Origin: Kosakonia oryzae
GTDB taxonomy: Bacteria > Pseudomonadota > Gammaproteobacteria > Enterobacterales > Enterobacteriaceae
Assembly: GCF_001658025.2 (NCBI RefSeq)
Contig: NZ_CP014007.2
Coordinates: 3,162,001 to 3,226,000, forward strand
DNA: 64,000 bases
Direction of reading: 5' to 3'
The stretch's first letter is position 1; every line of letters begins with the position of its first letter. The notes beneath the pieces are model-generated. The model saw nothing but the letters and a program-made list of their open reading frames with translations. It was not told the DNA's origin and made no database searches. Shown piece by piece: positions 11,173 through 23,120 of this stretch. The translations under genes were made by a program, and so were the position numbers.

Positions 11173-11197
11173 AAAACAGGGCCAAAGGCCCTGTTTT
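11173..11197 (-). terminator. Rho-independent terminator after mipA
   Basis: AAAACAGGGCC at 11173-11183 pairs with GGCCCTGTTTT at 11187-11197; on the minus strand it ends in a T-rich tail. It lies between mipA and yeaE. Confidence 0.75.
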
Positions 11198-11228
11198 AAT
11201 GCACAAATTACGCTATTCAAATGCACAA

Positions 11229-11975
11229 TCAGAAGCGGTAAGTCACACCCGTGGATAACAAGCCAGCCCATGATTTATCCACCATCGGGCTGTCTTTAAT
11301 TTCATCCGACAGATGAGTATAGCGGCCGGTGCCGTAGATGCTCCAGCTATCAGTCAGGCGGTAGCTGACGCTCAGCTCAAGATACGGGTTCCAACTGCTG
11401 TCTGGATCGTAGCTATTTAAACCGCTGCGACGCGCTTCAGAAGCCGAGACACCATAATAGTACTCGTTCTGGTTGTCGCTACTCCACTCAACGCCAATTC
11501 CCGGCGTCACCGTCAGACCGCCGTTGTGGTACGCATACAACCACGCGGTGTCCCAGGTAATACCGTTGCTGTTATCCAGCACATCGCCAGCAAGCGTGGT
11601 GCGCAGGAAACCATATGGCGTATTGTGAATATACGACAGCCCCGCCATCATGGTCGCCTTACGGCGATCTAACTGGCGTAACTGATTGTTATCACTGTCT
11701 TTCGGTTTAAACTGCCACGGTGAGTAATAAGCCGTAATCGACAGCTTATCCGCATCATCATTCCACAGATAGTAGCCGCCACCGATACCGCGAAACCAGA
11801 AATCATCGCCTTCATAGGTGATCACCGGAATCGGCAGTACATCCCTGTCATACTGTTTGTACGGCGTTTCCACGACGCCGACACCAGCGCCCAGGGAAAA
11901 GGTATTTTCTGCATTCGCCGCAAAGGCGGAACCTGCAGTCAGCACACCCAGTGCCAGGAGTTTGAGTTTGGTCAC
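11229..11975 (-). CDS. mipA: MltA-interacting outer membrane protein MipA
   Basis: Outer-membrane beta-barrel scaffold that links the lytic transglycosylase MltA to PBP1B in the E. coli murein complex. A signal peptide ends at about residue 22 (AFAANA) and the protein ends in the aromatic residue typical of barrels (TYRF). GTG at 11975 behind AAAGGA gives 248 residues, exactly the E. coli length. In E. coli the next upstream gene is yeaG; here the dlt operon occupies that interval. Confidence 0.92.
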   Translation of the reverse strand: MTKLKLLALGVLTAGSAFAANAENTFSLGAGVGVVETPYKQYDRDVLPIPVITYEGDDFWFRGIGGGYYLWNDDADKLSITAYYSPWQFKPKDSDNNQLRQLDRRKATMMAGLSYIHNTPYGFLRTTLAGDVLDNSNGITWDTAWLYAYHNGGLTVTPGIGVEWSSDNQNEYYYGVSASEARRSGLNSYDPDSSWNPYLELSVSYRLTDSWSIYGTGRYTHLSDEIKDSPMVDKSWAGLLSTGVTYRF

Positions 11976-12327
11976 AGTCCTTTCTTTCCTGTAGTCAAAT
12001 AATTGGCGCAAGAAGTTTAACCGCCCACGACATCCTACCCAAATTTTTTTACCTGAACATTACAAAAAAGACGCTAATTGTTCATAGCGCCTTACCTGGC
12101 GTATTTAGTACGACAAAACGCTGCCGCACCCTGCTCAGCAAAACTGCGCTGTGTCGTTTCTGGAATTGCTGGCGACAAATGACGCACTGTACATACTGTT
12201 ACACGGCAATACTCATCATTCCCCTGCGGCTGGTATATAGTGTCGCGGAAACAAAGTTTCCTTTGTCTGTGACTTTGAAAAACAACAATTTTGAAACATA
12301 AGAACATCAAGTAATTTCACGTTTATA
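11976..12327. promoter_or_regulatory. Divergent mipA-dlt intergenic region
   Basis: These 352 bases carry no gene. They are AT-rich and must hold the mipA and dlt promoters. GGAAAC-AAA-GTTTCC (12247-12261) overlaps a second inverted repeat CAAAG-TTTC-CTTTG (12252-12265), about 65 bases before the dltD start; this could be an operator. No confident -35/-10 pair was assigned; a TATAAT overlaps the dltD start codon itself. Confidence 0.4.
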
Positions 12328-13464
12328 ATGAAAATCAAAAATACTTTTTGCCTACATTTTCTGATGGCACTTCTTGCCGTCCTGTTCCTTTGTATTCATC
12401 CGCTGATGAACAGTTATGCTCCGCCGCTTAAATTCCAGCCGCTGATTGAATCTATGGACGGAACGACAAAAGAACAGGCGGAAAAAATAGCGACTATTTC
12501 CCATGCTTTACAGGGCAATGCGATTTTTTTCATTGGCGCATCGGAGGTAGCTACCTCTGAAGATGAACCTTACGCCGTATATAATTATCTCAATAATAAT
12601 TTACATCGCAATGTAGTAGCATTTGGTGACAGTTTTGATGACAGCATCACACATTTTCTTTTGTTGTCACGCTTTAAAAATTCCCTTAACGCAAACAGTA
12701 AAGTGGTTTTACTGCTGGCCCCCGACAGCTTTTATTCTACTGGCGTGCCTCCCACTATTTTCGCTAACAATTTCCCGGCCCCTGTATTTAATCCATTAAT
12801 GCAGGATGAACAGACACGCCCATTTTTGGTCAATTACTTACGCAAAATAGATAAAAAGGAAACCAGCCATTTAACGTTTGAACAAATGAAAATCTCTGGC
12901 TGGGATCTGGACAATATCTGGCAAGAAGTCAGTTACGAGTTTGCCAACTTCTGCACGCTGATAAAAAACGACTGGCTGGCGATGCTGCATATTGTCCCTT
13001 CACCTGCGCGGCCCTGGCCGGTGCAGCCTGCCGTTGCCATCACGCCGGACTGGGATCGCGAACTGGCCCATGCCCACAAACTGAACGAGGCGCGTCAGGA
13101 AAGCGCCGACACCTTATGGATGGATAAAACTGTCTATGAACCGGGAGAAAAACCGGAAGTGTGGGACGATTCGCCCGTTGAAGCCGAACAAATGAAAGCG
13201 TTTCGCGCCATGATCCAGCTGCTGAAAGAGCACCACGTTCAGGTAGTGGTCATTATCGATGCGATTAATCGGCGCGCGGTACAAAACCCTGAACTGGTAC
13301 AGCCTGCGGTAACACAGACGACAGCCATCCTGAAAGAAAATCAGATCCCGTATCTTGATATGTATTCAATGCCCTACCAGAACGGCTGGAACTGGGATCG
13401 CCTGCATCCTACCGATCTCGCATGGGTTCCGATGGACCGCTTTATTGTTGAGAGTTTTAAATGA
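12328..13464 (+). CDS. dltD: DltD-like D-alanyl transfer protein
   Basis: SGNH-fold, membrane-anchored protein of the DltD family, which acts on the outer face of the membrane in the last step of D-alanine transfer to envelope polymers. A signal-anchor spans about residues 8-25. The nucleophile Ser72 lies in FIGASEVA and the Asp357/His360 pair in WDRLHPT, so the catalytic triad is intact. Length 378. No good ribosome site precedes the ATG. It is first in a five-gene operon; its stop overlaps the next start (ATGA). Family assignment rests on the residues and on the flanking dltB, dltA and dltC. Confidence 0.82.
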   Translation: MKIKNTFCLHFLMALLAVLFLCIHPLMNSYAPPLKFQPLIESMDGTTKEQAEKIATISHALQGNAIFFIGASEVATSEDEPYAVYNYLNNNLHRNVVAFGDSFDDSITHFLLLSRFKNSLNANSKVVLLLAPDSFYSTGVPPTIFANNFPAPVFNPLMQDEQTRPFLVNYLRKIDKKETSHLTFEQMKISGWDLDNIWQEVSYEFANFCTLIKNDWLAMLHIVPSPARPWPVQPAVAITPDWDRELAHAHKLNEARQESADTLWMDKTVYEPGEKPEVWDDSPVEAEQMKAFRAMIQLLKEHHVQVVVIIDAINRRAVQNPELVQPAVTQTTAILKENQIPYLDMYSMPYQNGWNWDRLHPTDLAWVPMDRFIVESFK

Positions 13465-13583
13465 TGAAATACGCTATTCGCCTGTTTTTCCTTTACCTCT
13501 TACTGGCGGTCACCATTATCGCGTGGTCCTCTGTTGATGAAAGCATGAATTTAAAAGTGCACTTTGAATATCAAAAGTTCTGA
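13461..13583 (+). CDS. dltX: DltX-like small membrane peptide
   Basis: A 40-residue peptide starting MMKYAIRLFFLYLLLAVT, with one membrane helix (about residues 6-22) and the C-terminus HFEYQKF. Gram-positive DltX is also a single-helix small protein whose aromatic C-terminal F-x-Y-x-x-F type motif takes part in D-alanyl transfer with DltB. The ATG overlaps the dltD stop, and dltB starts seven bases after the stop behind AGGA, so it is translated within the operon. It is too short for most gene callers. Homology is inferred from position, topology and the C-terminal tail only. Confidence 0.68.
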   Translation: MMKYAIRLFFLYLLLAVTIIAWSSVDESMNLKVHFEYQKF

Positions 13584-13590
13584 GGAATGA

Positions 13591-14712
13591 ATGATGTACA
13601 GCTCCGGAACCTTTTTCTTCTTTCTCTTTTCTTCGGCGTTGCTGTTTGCGCTGGTTAACCGCGTACTGCGTTACCGGTTAACTTATTTATCCGCATTTTC
13701 CGTGCTGGCGGCATTCGGCTGGGGATATATATTTCAGGGCGATTACATAGTCCCCGTTGCGGTATTCATCAGTTTTTATATTCTCGTGACCCTAAAAGAA
13801 AAAGGCTGGTTAAAAACCTGGCAAGCGGTAAGTTTAACCCTGCTGCCGTTGTTCGCGGTGAAATTGCATTTAAATAATCACTGGGGAATGATTGGCTTAT
13901 CCTTTATGACCTTCCGTGCCATTGATGTTCTGCTCTATCGCAACAAAAAAGATGGCAACAATATTTTGCATTATTTCTGCTACCTGTTTATGCCGTTTAT
14001 TATTCTGGCCGGCCCGATGTACCGCTGGCGCACATGGATCACAGATATTAATAAACCGGTATTTACGCTGACACGTGAGCAATTTCTCGTTGCTGCAGAA
14101 AGCATTTTTACCGGCATTATCCAGAAATTCTTATTTGCCATGCTGATCGATAACCTGGTCATTCAGTCGTGGAGCCATCGCCCGTTTAGCTTAAGTGTTG
14201 GCATTGTTATGTCGCTGGCCTATAGCGCCTATCTCTATTTTGATTTTGCTGGCTACAGCAATATGGCGATCGGTGCCGGACGCTTGTTTGGTCTTAATAT
14301 TCCGGCAAATTTCAATATGCCCATTCTGGCGAAAAATCCACAGGATTTCTGGCGCCGTTTCCATATCAGCCTGTCTGAATGGCTACGCGATGTGGTCTTT
14401 ATGTCGATATATATGAATTTAATGAAGCTCGACTTTTTCCGTCAGAACAAAACGCTGGCGCAGAATATCGGTATTTTCTGCACGCTGTTTTGTATGGGGG
14501 CATGGAACGGGCTCGAACGGCACTATGTCATTAGCGGCGCGCTGTTTGGCGCCATTTCAGTTGCACACAATATGTTGCAATGGTCAGCAAAGCGCAGCCC
14601 GGCACTGAACCGTTGGTTGCAATACCCCGTGATGCTCTTTTTGGGACGCCTGTTAACGCTCGCAAGCGCTGCGGTATCCCTTTACATTTTTAGCGGAATG
14701 TCTCCCCTATGA
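13591..14712 (+). CDS. dltB: MBOAT acyltransferase DltB
   Basis: Multi-pass membrane O-acyltransferase that moves D-alanine from the DltC carrier across the membrane. About ten hydrophobic segments are seen over 373 residues. The MBOAT signatures are present: DFWRRFHISLSEWLRD with His258 and MGAWNGLERHYVISG with His311, the two histidines of the family, of which the second is catalytic. The start ATG lies behind GAGGA. Its stop overlaps the dltA start (ATGA), a sign of translational coupling. Confidence 0.92.
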   Translation: MMYSSGTFFFFLFSSALLFALVNRVLRYRLTYLSAFSVLAAFGWGYIFQGDYIVPVAVFISFYILVTLKEKGWLKTWQAVSLTLLPLFAVKLHLNNHWGMIGLSFMTFRAIDVLLYRNKKDGNNILHYFCYLFMPFIILAGPMYRWRTWITDINKPVFTLTREQFLVAAESIFTGIIQKFLFAMLIDNLVIQSWSHRPFSLSVGIVMSLAYSAYLYFDFAGYSNMAIGAGRLFGLNIPANFNMPILAKNPQDFWRRFHISLSEWLRDVVFMSIYMNLMKLDFFRQNKTLAQNIGIFCTLFCMGAWNGLERHYVISGALFGAISVAHNMLQWSAKRSPALNRWLQYPVMLFLGRLLTLASAAVSLYIFSGMSPL

Positions 14713-16142
14713 ATCTTCACTCTGATCTCCAGGCGCTCCAGGATTTCCTGCGTGCAGCATTACTCGATCCCGCCCGCCCGCATCAGTTAGCGATCAGCGG
14801 CAGCGATGAAACCTTAACCTGGCAACAGCTCTCTGTGGCGGTAACTGAGTGGTTACAGCGCTATCAGCGTTGCCAGCCCCCGGCCGGAACGCCGGTGGTG
14901 TTATATGGCCACCAGCAGGCGGAATTTGCGGTGGCAATCTATAGTTGCCTGCTCCACAACATTCCCTATATTCCGGTGGATTGCATCTACCCTCAGGAAA
15001 GGTTGAAGGAGATCTGCCACCTCGCCAGCGCGCCGTACTACTACGACGTAGCAGCCCGTCAGTTTGTGCCAACCGGTGAAACCGGCCAGCCGCTGGCGGA
15101 GCCGGATCTTGCCTATATCATGTTTACGTCTGGTAGTACTGGCAAACCGAAGGGCGTGCAGATCGGGCGCGAAAGCGTGTGGCATTTTATGCAGTGGGTA
15201 AGCCACGATTTCGCGTTGCCGCAAGTGCCGGTGCTGATGAATCACGCCCTGTTCAGTTTCGATCTCTCGTTGATTCCCTTGCTGGCGAATCTGGCAACCG
15301 GCGGCCACATTGTGCTGAATGCCAAAGAGGATATTGCGGCAGAAGACTGGCTTACCAGACTGAAAAATAATGCTGTCTCGGTCTGGGTTTCCACCCCCTC
15401 TTTCGCCTACCAGAAATTGCTCTCGCCGCAGTTTAATAGCGACTTTTTACCTACGCTTGGCGTGTTTATATTTATCGGCGAGGTGCTCAACAAAGCGCTG
15501 ATTAAACAGCTACGCCGCCGTTTTCCGCAGGCCAAAATCCTCAACTCTTATGGCCCGACCGAAGCGACTATCGCCACCACCGTGGTTGAAATCACCGATG
15601 AGATAGTGAACAGCGAGAACGACCTGCTGCCAATCGGCACCATGATGCCGGAATCCAGAATGGAGATTACTGCCGAGGGTGAGTTGATAATCTGGGGCAA
15701 AAACGTGATGCGCGGCTATCTCGGCCTGGCGCAGGAGAATGCAGAAAAATTACTGCGCCGGGAAGGCGAAGCCTGGCGCGGCTATAAAACGGGCGATCTC
15801 GGCTATGAAGACGGGCTTCTTTACTGTCAGGGGCGCAATGACAGCCAGATCAAACTCAACGGCTACCGCATTGAAATCAACGAGATTGAAAACCGCCTGC
15901 TGGCGATGTCCGGCATTCGCGAGGCGGTCGTATTGCCGTTGATGAAAACAGGCGGCGGCGTACTGCGTATCGCAGCGTTCTGCGTAACGAAACTGGCGCC
16001 TGACGCCATCAAACATTCGCTTTCACAGGTGGTGCCCTCGTACATGGTGCCGTCGCAAATCATTATCCAGGACGCGTTGCCGTTGAACCCTAACGGTAAA
16101 ATCGACCGTAAACTGCTGGACAGCCACGCCCGCAGCCACTGA
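14709..16142 (+). CDS. dltA: D-alanine--D-alanyl carrier protein ligase DltA
   Basis: Adenylation enzyme that activates D-alanine with ATP and loads it on the phosphopantetheine arm of DltC. ANL-family motifs in order: FTSGSTGKPKG (139-149), the GEVL segment near 257, YGPTEAT (281-287), TGDLG (361-365), IKLNGYRIE (381-389), and the catalytic lysine K464 in NGKIDRK. Length 477 is close to Gram-positive DltA (about 500). The ATG overlaps the dltB stop. A stand-alone NRPS adenylation domain is the main alternative, but the neighbours decide for DltA. Confidence 0.92.
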   Translation: MNLHSDLQALQDFLRAALLDPARPHQLAISGSDETLTWQQLSVAVTEWLQRYQRCQPPAGTPVVLYGHQQAEFAVAIYSCLLHNIPYIPVDCIYPQERLKEICHLASAPYYYDVAARQFVPTGETGQPLAEPDLAYIMFTSGSTGKPKGVQIGRESVWHFMQWVSHDFALPQVPVLMNHALFSFDLSLIPLLANLATGGHIVLNAKEDIAAEDWLTRLKNNAVSVWVSTPSFAYQKLLSPQFNSDFLPTLGVFIFIGEVLNKALIKQLRRRFPQAKILNSYGPTEATIATTVVEITDEIVNSENDLLPIGTMMPESRMEITAEGELIIWGKNVMRGYLGLAQENAEKLLRREGEAWRGYKTGDLGYEDGLLYCQGRNDSQIKLNGYRIEINEIENRLLAMSGIREAVVLPLMKTGGGVLRIAAFCVTKLAPDAIKHSLSQVVPSYMVPSQIIIQDALPLNPNGKIDRKLLDSHARSH

Positions 16143-16159
16143 TTACACAGGAAAAGACA

Positions 16160-16381
16160 ATGGAACAAGAAATTCTCGCGCTGTTTGAAAAGATTCTGTC
16201 CCGCAAAGTGGGCTTTCATGATGAGCTGATCGAGTCCGATATTCTCGACTCTATTCTCGCGGTAGATATGGTTCTGGAAGTGCAGGACGTTTACGGCTGC
16301 ATGATCCCGCCGACGGAAGTCGCCAGCGTACTGAAAACACCCGCCGATTTAGCGCGTTACATCGAAGAGAACCGCGGCTAA
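16160..16381 (+). CDS. dltC: D-alanyl carrier protein DltC
   Basis: Acyl carrier protein of 73 residues. The phosphopantetheine attachment serine is S31 in DILDSILAVD, matching the LLDS context of DltC carriers. It begins 17 bases after dltA with an AGGA ribosome site and is followed by a terminator, closing the operon D-X-B-A-C. It needs a phosphopantetheinyl transferase encoded elsewhere. Confidence 0.9.
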   Translation: MEQEILALFEKILSRKVGFHDELIESDILDSILAVDMVLEVQDVYGCMIPPTEVASVLKTPADLARYIEENRG

Positions 16382-16404
16382 TCACGCAGGCGTTATGGCA
16401 TTCA

Positions 16405-16439
16405 AAGGCTCCAGGCGTTATCGCACGGAGCTTTTTTTT
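16405..16439 (+). terminator. Rho-independent terminator of the dlt operon
   Basis: AAGGCTCC pairs with GGAGCTTT across a 14-base loop and runs into eight or more T residues. Confidence 0.7.
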
Positions 16440-16864
16440 CGTCTTAACAACCTACTGTCATCCTCCGTTAACACAGTTCGCGTAGTTAATATTGTCGCTC
16501 CTCTTTGCTCTGTGGCGAAGTGACCATGACGGCGTCACTTTTTCTATACTTGCGATTCCGCACATCCTGTAAAAATTTACCAACATTCGCCCGGTGCGAA
16601 ATGTTGGCATTTTCCAACGCAAAAACCCGTTACCATTCATAAAAAATCTGTATAAACACAACCAAACAGATTTTTAATCTAAATAATGGTTAAAAAACGC
16701 CCTCCTGTCATCAGAATCTTCTCCAGCGATAACTTGATCAAAGACGGATACACGCTCATAACAGATAGGACGGATCAGATTTTTTATCCCGTTGGTTTGC
16801 GACGCTAAAAGTGGAAAAACTGATAGCTGTAATGTTCCCACAGATTACGAAAGGACGGCATGCC
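16440..16864. promoter_or_regulatory. yeaG upstream region
   Basis: About 425 bases without a gene. An imperfect inverted repeat lies at 16580-16607 (CCAACATTCGC and GCGAAATGTTGG). The yeaGH promoter must be in the later part; E. coli yeaG is stress- and nitrogen-controlled, but no match to the sigma-54 spacing (GG-N10-GC) was found, and no sigma-70 pair is convincing. Confidence 0.4.
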
Positions 16865-20145
<3,281 letters not shown>

Positions 20146-20155
20146 CCCCACACAT

Positions 20156-20183
20156 CAGCCAGCCAGGGCCGCCCGGCTGGCTG
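20156..20183 (+). terminator. Terminator hairpin after yeaGH
   Basis: CAGCCAGCC pairs perfectly with GGCTGGCTG across a ten-base loop, followed by a short ATTTT tail. Confidence 0.65.
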
Positions 20184-20369
20184 ATTTTCCTCAGGCGTTT
20201 CTTTCCCGTAATCCCATCTATTCCGCTCGCGCCGGGCTAATCCACGAATTGCCCTACAAAAGCGCGGCTATTTCACCCCTTGTGAACAAAGAAATGTGGC
20301 ACATTTTACGCACGACAAATCGTGGCGTTCTCTTTCGTCGCGAAAGACAAATTGACAGGAACCGTGCGC

Positions 20370-21044
20370 ATGATCGACCTGGATGACTTAAAAGTATTTG
20401 TACAGGACCCTGAAATAAAAGGGATTATTGATACCGTCTGGGACGATCTGGGAGAAGCTTTCGTGCAAGCGCAAGCCATCCTGCCCGCTGAAAAAGCGAT
20501 GCCGCGTCGGGAACTCTCTTTTCACGATCACGTTAAGCTGCTCGGTTATCTCTGCTGGTTAGTCAATAATGCCAACGCCGCTGGCGACATTATTGAAATC
20601 GGCGTCTGGAAAGGTAAATCCAGCGCCTTTATGAACGCCCTCTGCCAGGGTAACCGCCGCATTATCAGCATCGACCCGATGGAATTAACGAACCAGCCTC
20701 TGGAGTTAGGTTTCTACCACGAGCATATTTTCCCGCAAGTCACGCTGATACGCGGTTATTCACAGCACAGTATTGAACGGGTAATGGCGCTGGAGCCGAA
20801 AACCATTCTGCTGCATATTGACGGCGGCCACCTGAAAGAGCATGTTCTTACCGATTTCCTGCTGTATGCGCCAACCGTGGTCAGCGGTGGATTTATTGTG
20901 TTCGATGATTATCGTGACTTCATTTACTCTCCGGAAGTCGGACCCGCAGTTGACCTGCTGCGCGCAGGCGGCTTCTTTAACGGATTCGACGTTATTGGTA
21001 GCGTTCCGGGCTTTGAAAACAGCTACCTTTTGCAAAAAAAATAA
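20370..21044 (+). CDS. CmcI-like class I SAM-dependent methyltransferase
   Basis: The sequence has a Rossmann methyltransferase start, DIIEIGVWKGKSS, followed by IISIDPME, then LLHIDGGH and GGFIVFDDY, the pattern of the CmcI / Methyltransf_24 family that modifies sugars or secondary metabolites. ATG 20370 (MIDLDDLKVF) is nine bases after AGGA and gives 224 residues; the frame extends upstream without a ribosome site. The gene occupies the place of the E. coli yeaI-yeaJ pair, so it is an accessory replacement. It ends before a terminator and stands alone. Substrate unknown. Confidence 0.75.
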   Translation: MIDLDDLKVFVQDPEIKGIIDTVWDDLGEAFVQAQAILPAEKAMPRRELSFHDHVKLLGYLCWLVNNANAAGDIIEIGVWKGKSSAFMNALCQGNRRIISIDPMELTNQPLELGFYHEHIFPQVTLIRGYSQHSIERVMALEPKTILLHIDGGHLKEHVLTDFLLYAPTVVSGGFIVFDDYRDFIYSPEVGPAVDLLRAGGFFNGFDVIGSVPGFENSYLLQKK

Positions 21045-21086
21045 ACAGTACACACAAAGCGTTGTTTGTAGTGCTTGTATTTTTTC

Positions 21087-21111
21087 GCCGTCCTTCGGGG
21101 CGGCTTTTTTA
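21087..21111 (+). terminator. Rho-independent terminator after the methyltransferase gene
   Basis: GCCGTCC pairs with GGGCGGC (one G-U) across a small TTCG-type loop and is followed by six or more T residues. Confidence 0.75.
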
Positions 21112-21172
21112 TTCTCATCGCCCGGCGAGTGGATTATGCTTTCACTCTTACTGTTTGTTATCGGGAGAGATC

Positions 21173-21676
21173 ATGTCTGAAATTGCCAGCCGCGACGTCC
21201 ACCAGCATCTGTTGACCCTGCTTGAGCAGCAACAGGCACGTTTTCAGGTCGTCGAGCACGACGCCGTCGGTAAATGCGAAGCGGTCAGTGAAATTCGTGG
21301 CACCGCCCTGGGCCAGGGTGCCAAAGCGCTGGTATGCAAAATTAAAGGGAACGGCGTGAAAAAGCATGTGCTGGCGATCCTTGCCGCCGACCTGCAAGCC
21401 GATCTCAGCCGCCTGGCACAGCATTTTGGTGGGCTGAAAGCCTCGCTGGCCAGTCCGCTGGAAGTGGAAGAACTCACCGCCTGCGTCTTCGGCGCTATTC
21501 CGCCGTTTAGCTTTCATCCGGATCTGCATCTGGTGGCCGACCCGGTACTGTTTCAGCGCTTTGACAATATCGCCTTCAACGCCGGTCTGCTGGAAAAATC
21601 AGTGATTATGGATACACAAGACTACCTGCGCATTGCGCAGCCGGAAATTGTCGATTTCCGCCGTCTGTCCGCGTGA
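21173..21676 (+). CDS. yeaK: Mischarged aminoacyl-tRNA deacylase YeaK
   Basis: YbaK/ProX-fold trans-editing enzyme; E. coli YeaK clears Ser-tRNA mischarged with other amino acids. The invariant stretch GKCEAVSEIRGTALGQGAKA and the later FGAIPPFSFHP are present. ATG 21173 (MSEIASRDVHQ, 167 residues) lies behind GGGAGAGA; the frame extends upstream without family support. It is convergent with yoaI. Confidence 0.93.
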   Translation: MSEIASRDVHQHLLTLLEQQQARFQVVEHDAVGKCEAVSEIRGTALGQGAKALVCKIKGNGVKKHVLAILAADLQADLSRLAQHFGGLKASLASPLEVEELTACVFGAIPPFSFHPDLHLVADPVLFQRFDNIAFNAGLLEKSVIMDTQDYLRIAQPEIVDFRRLSA

Positions 21677-21684
21677 TGAACCGG

Positions 21685-21780
21685 TTACCACTCCGAGCGT
21701 TCCAGTATTAACACGCAAATCACCAGCCCAACGGCCAGCGTCGTAAACAGTGCGGTAAGAACATAGATATCTGATGGCAT
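21685..21780 (-). CDS. yoaI: Small membrane protein YoaI
   Basis: A 31-residue reading frame, MPSDIYVLTALFTTLAVGLV then ICVLILERSEW, is a single membrane helix ending in a charged tail, like E. coli YoaI (LLIERTG end), which sits in the same place between yeaK and yeaL. E. coli YoaI is a PhoP-controlled small protein that influences EnvZ signalling. The ribosome site is weak. The frame is too short for ordinary gene callers. Confidence 0.72.
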   Translation of the reverse strand: MPSDIYVLTALFTTLAVGLVICVLILERSEW

Positions 21781-21931
21781 GATAGCGGCTCGCAGTTGCC
21801 TGAAATTTCACCCGTCGATGCGCTATTCATAAGCGCCGAACATGACTGTTCCATGACAAATTGACAGGGTTTAGGTAAAAAAATCGCTTCGCACTCTGGC
21901 AACTGCCCGAAATTAGCCGTACGAAAGAAAA

Positions 21932-21981
21932 AAGCCTGCCTCATCATCCGTTTATGCGTAGAGTGAACAGGCTTCTTTTTT
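21932..21981 (+). terminator. Hairpin with T tract just upstream of yeaL
   Basis: AAGCCTG (21932-21938) pairs with CAGGCTT (21968-21974) over a long loop and is followed by a run of T residues, with the yeaL ribosome site right after. It could terminate upstream transcripts or attenuate yeaL. Confidence 0.4.
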
Positions 21982-21998
21982 TGGCAAGGAACCTCTGC

Positions 21999-22445
21999 AT
22001 GTTTGATAGCACACTGTTTATTTTACTCGCGCTCGCCGCGCTGGGATTTGTCAGCCACAACACCACTGTCGCCGTCTCCATTCTGGTGCTGATTATTGTC
22101 CGTATCACGCCGCTGAATACCTTCTTCCCGTGGATAGAAAAACAGGGGCTGACAGTGGGGATTATTATTCTGACGATTGGCGTGATGGCGCCGATTGCCA
22201 GCGGCTCGCTGCCGCCATCCACCCTGCTGCACTCCTTCGTCAACTGGAAGTCGCTGGTGGCCATTGCGGTGGGTATCTTTGTCTCGTGGCTCGGTGGGCG
22301 CGGTGTGACATTGATGAGTACGCAGCCGTCGCTGGTGGCAGGGTTGCTGGTCGGCACCGTGCTGGGCGTGGCCCTGTTCCGGGGCGTTCCGGTCGGGCCA
22401 CTGATTGCTGCCGGGCTGGTGTCGCTGCTAATTGGCCGGCAGTGA
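21999..22445 (+). CDS. yeaL: DUF441 inner membrane protein YeaL
   Basis: Conserved membrane protein of 148 residues with four predicted helices (about 2-18, 22-40, 52-70, 80-97 and a C-terminal pair). The sequence is nearly identical to E. coli YeaL from [17 protein letters not shown] through [16 protein letters not shown] 21999 has AAGGA eight bases upstream. Function unknown. Its 3' end overlaps the 3' end of the convergent permease gene by 18 bases. Confidence 0.93.
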   Translation: MFDSTLFILLALAALGFVSHNTTVAVSILVLIIVRITPLNTFFPWIEKQGLTVGIIILTIGVMAPIASGSLPPSTLLHSFVNWKSLVAIAVGIFVSWLGGRGVTLMSTQPSLVAGLLVGTVLGVALFRGVPVGPLIAAGLVSLLIGRQ

Positions 22446-23120
22446 ATAACGGCGCTGGTGGCGTTTGACGGCAAATTCCAGCGCACTGCACAGCAGGTAG
22501 TAGACCAGACCGGTAAAGATAAACAGCGCCGCAGGGTAGACCTGCACCCGGTTATTCACCTGCCCGGCCACGGTAGTCAGCTCCGGCACGTTGACGATAA
22601 ACGCCAGCGAGGTGTCCTTCAGTAGCGCAACCAGCAACCCCACGTATGAGGGCAGCGCGTTGCGTAACGCCTGGGGTAGCAGCACCAGCCGCAGGGTTTG
22701 CACGCTGCTAAAACCGCTGCTCAGCGCCGCTTCGTACTGGCCGTCCGGCAACGCGCCCAGTGCCGCCAGCGTCGAATACATTACCGATGCCGAGGTAAAC
22801 CACGCCAGCGCCAGCGTCACGGTCACCGCGCCGGGCAGATCCGTTCCTGTCAGCCACGGCAGTAAAAACCACAGCCAGAAAATCACGAAGATCAGCGGAA
22901 TGCCGCGAATAATCTCCGCCCACAGAAACAGCGCCCTGCGCGGCCAGCCGCGAAAGCGCCAGGCGCAACAGGCCAGCAGCACGCCGCCGGGAAAGGCCAG
23001 CGCCGCCGCGCCAAACGTCATCAGCAGCGAGAGCAATACCCCGCCCGGTTCGCCCTGGGCCGCGCGTCCCCACAACAGATAATCGAGGTTATCGGTGATA
23101 ACCGTAACGTTAGCGATCAC
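22428..23120 (-). CDS. Polar amino acid ABC transporter permease (second)
   Basis: HisM/GlnP-type permease with an N-terminal membrane pair and the EAA-loop region around [23 protein letters not shown] at 23120 follows GGGAGG by five bases and gives 230 residues; it overlaps the end of the upstream permease by 11 bases. It is the last gene of the operon binding protein - ATPase - permease - permease and ends within the yeaL coding region, convergent. Both permeases probably form a heterodimer in the inner membrane. Confidence 0.88.
   Translation of the reverse strand: MIANVTVITDNLDYLLWGRAAQGEPGGVLLSLLMTFGAAALAFPGGVLLACCAWRFRGWPRRALFLWAEIIRGIPLIFVIFWLWFLLPWLTGTDLPGAVTVTLALAWFTSASVMYSTLAALGALPDGQYEAALSSGFSSVQTLRLVLLPQALRNALPSYVGLLVALLKDTSLAFIVNVPELTTVAGQVNNRVQVYPAALFIFTGLVYYLLCSALEFAVKRHQRRYSLPAN

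Noticed and set aside
16580-16864. Sigma-54 promoter before yeaG
   Set aside because: The GG-N10-GC spacing was not met by any candidate; a TTGGCA near 16604 has an 11-base gap.
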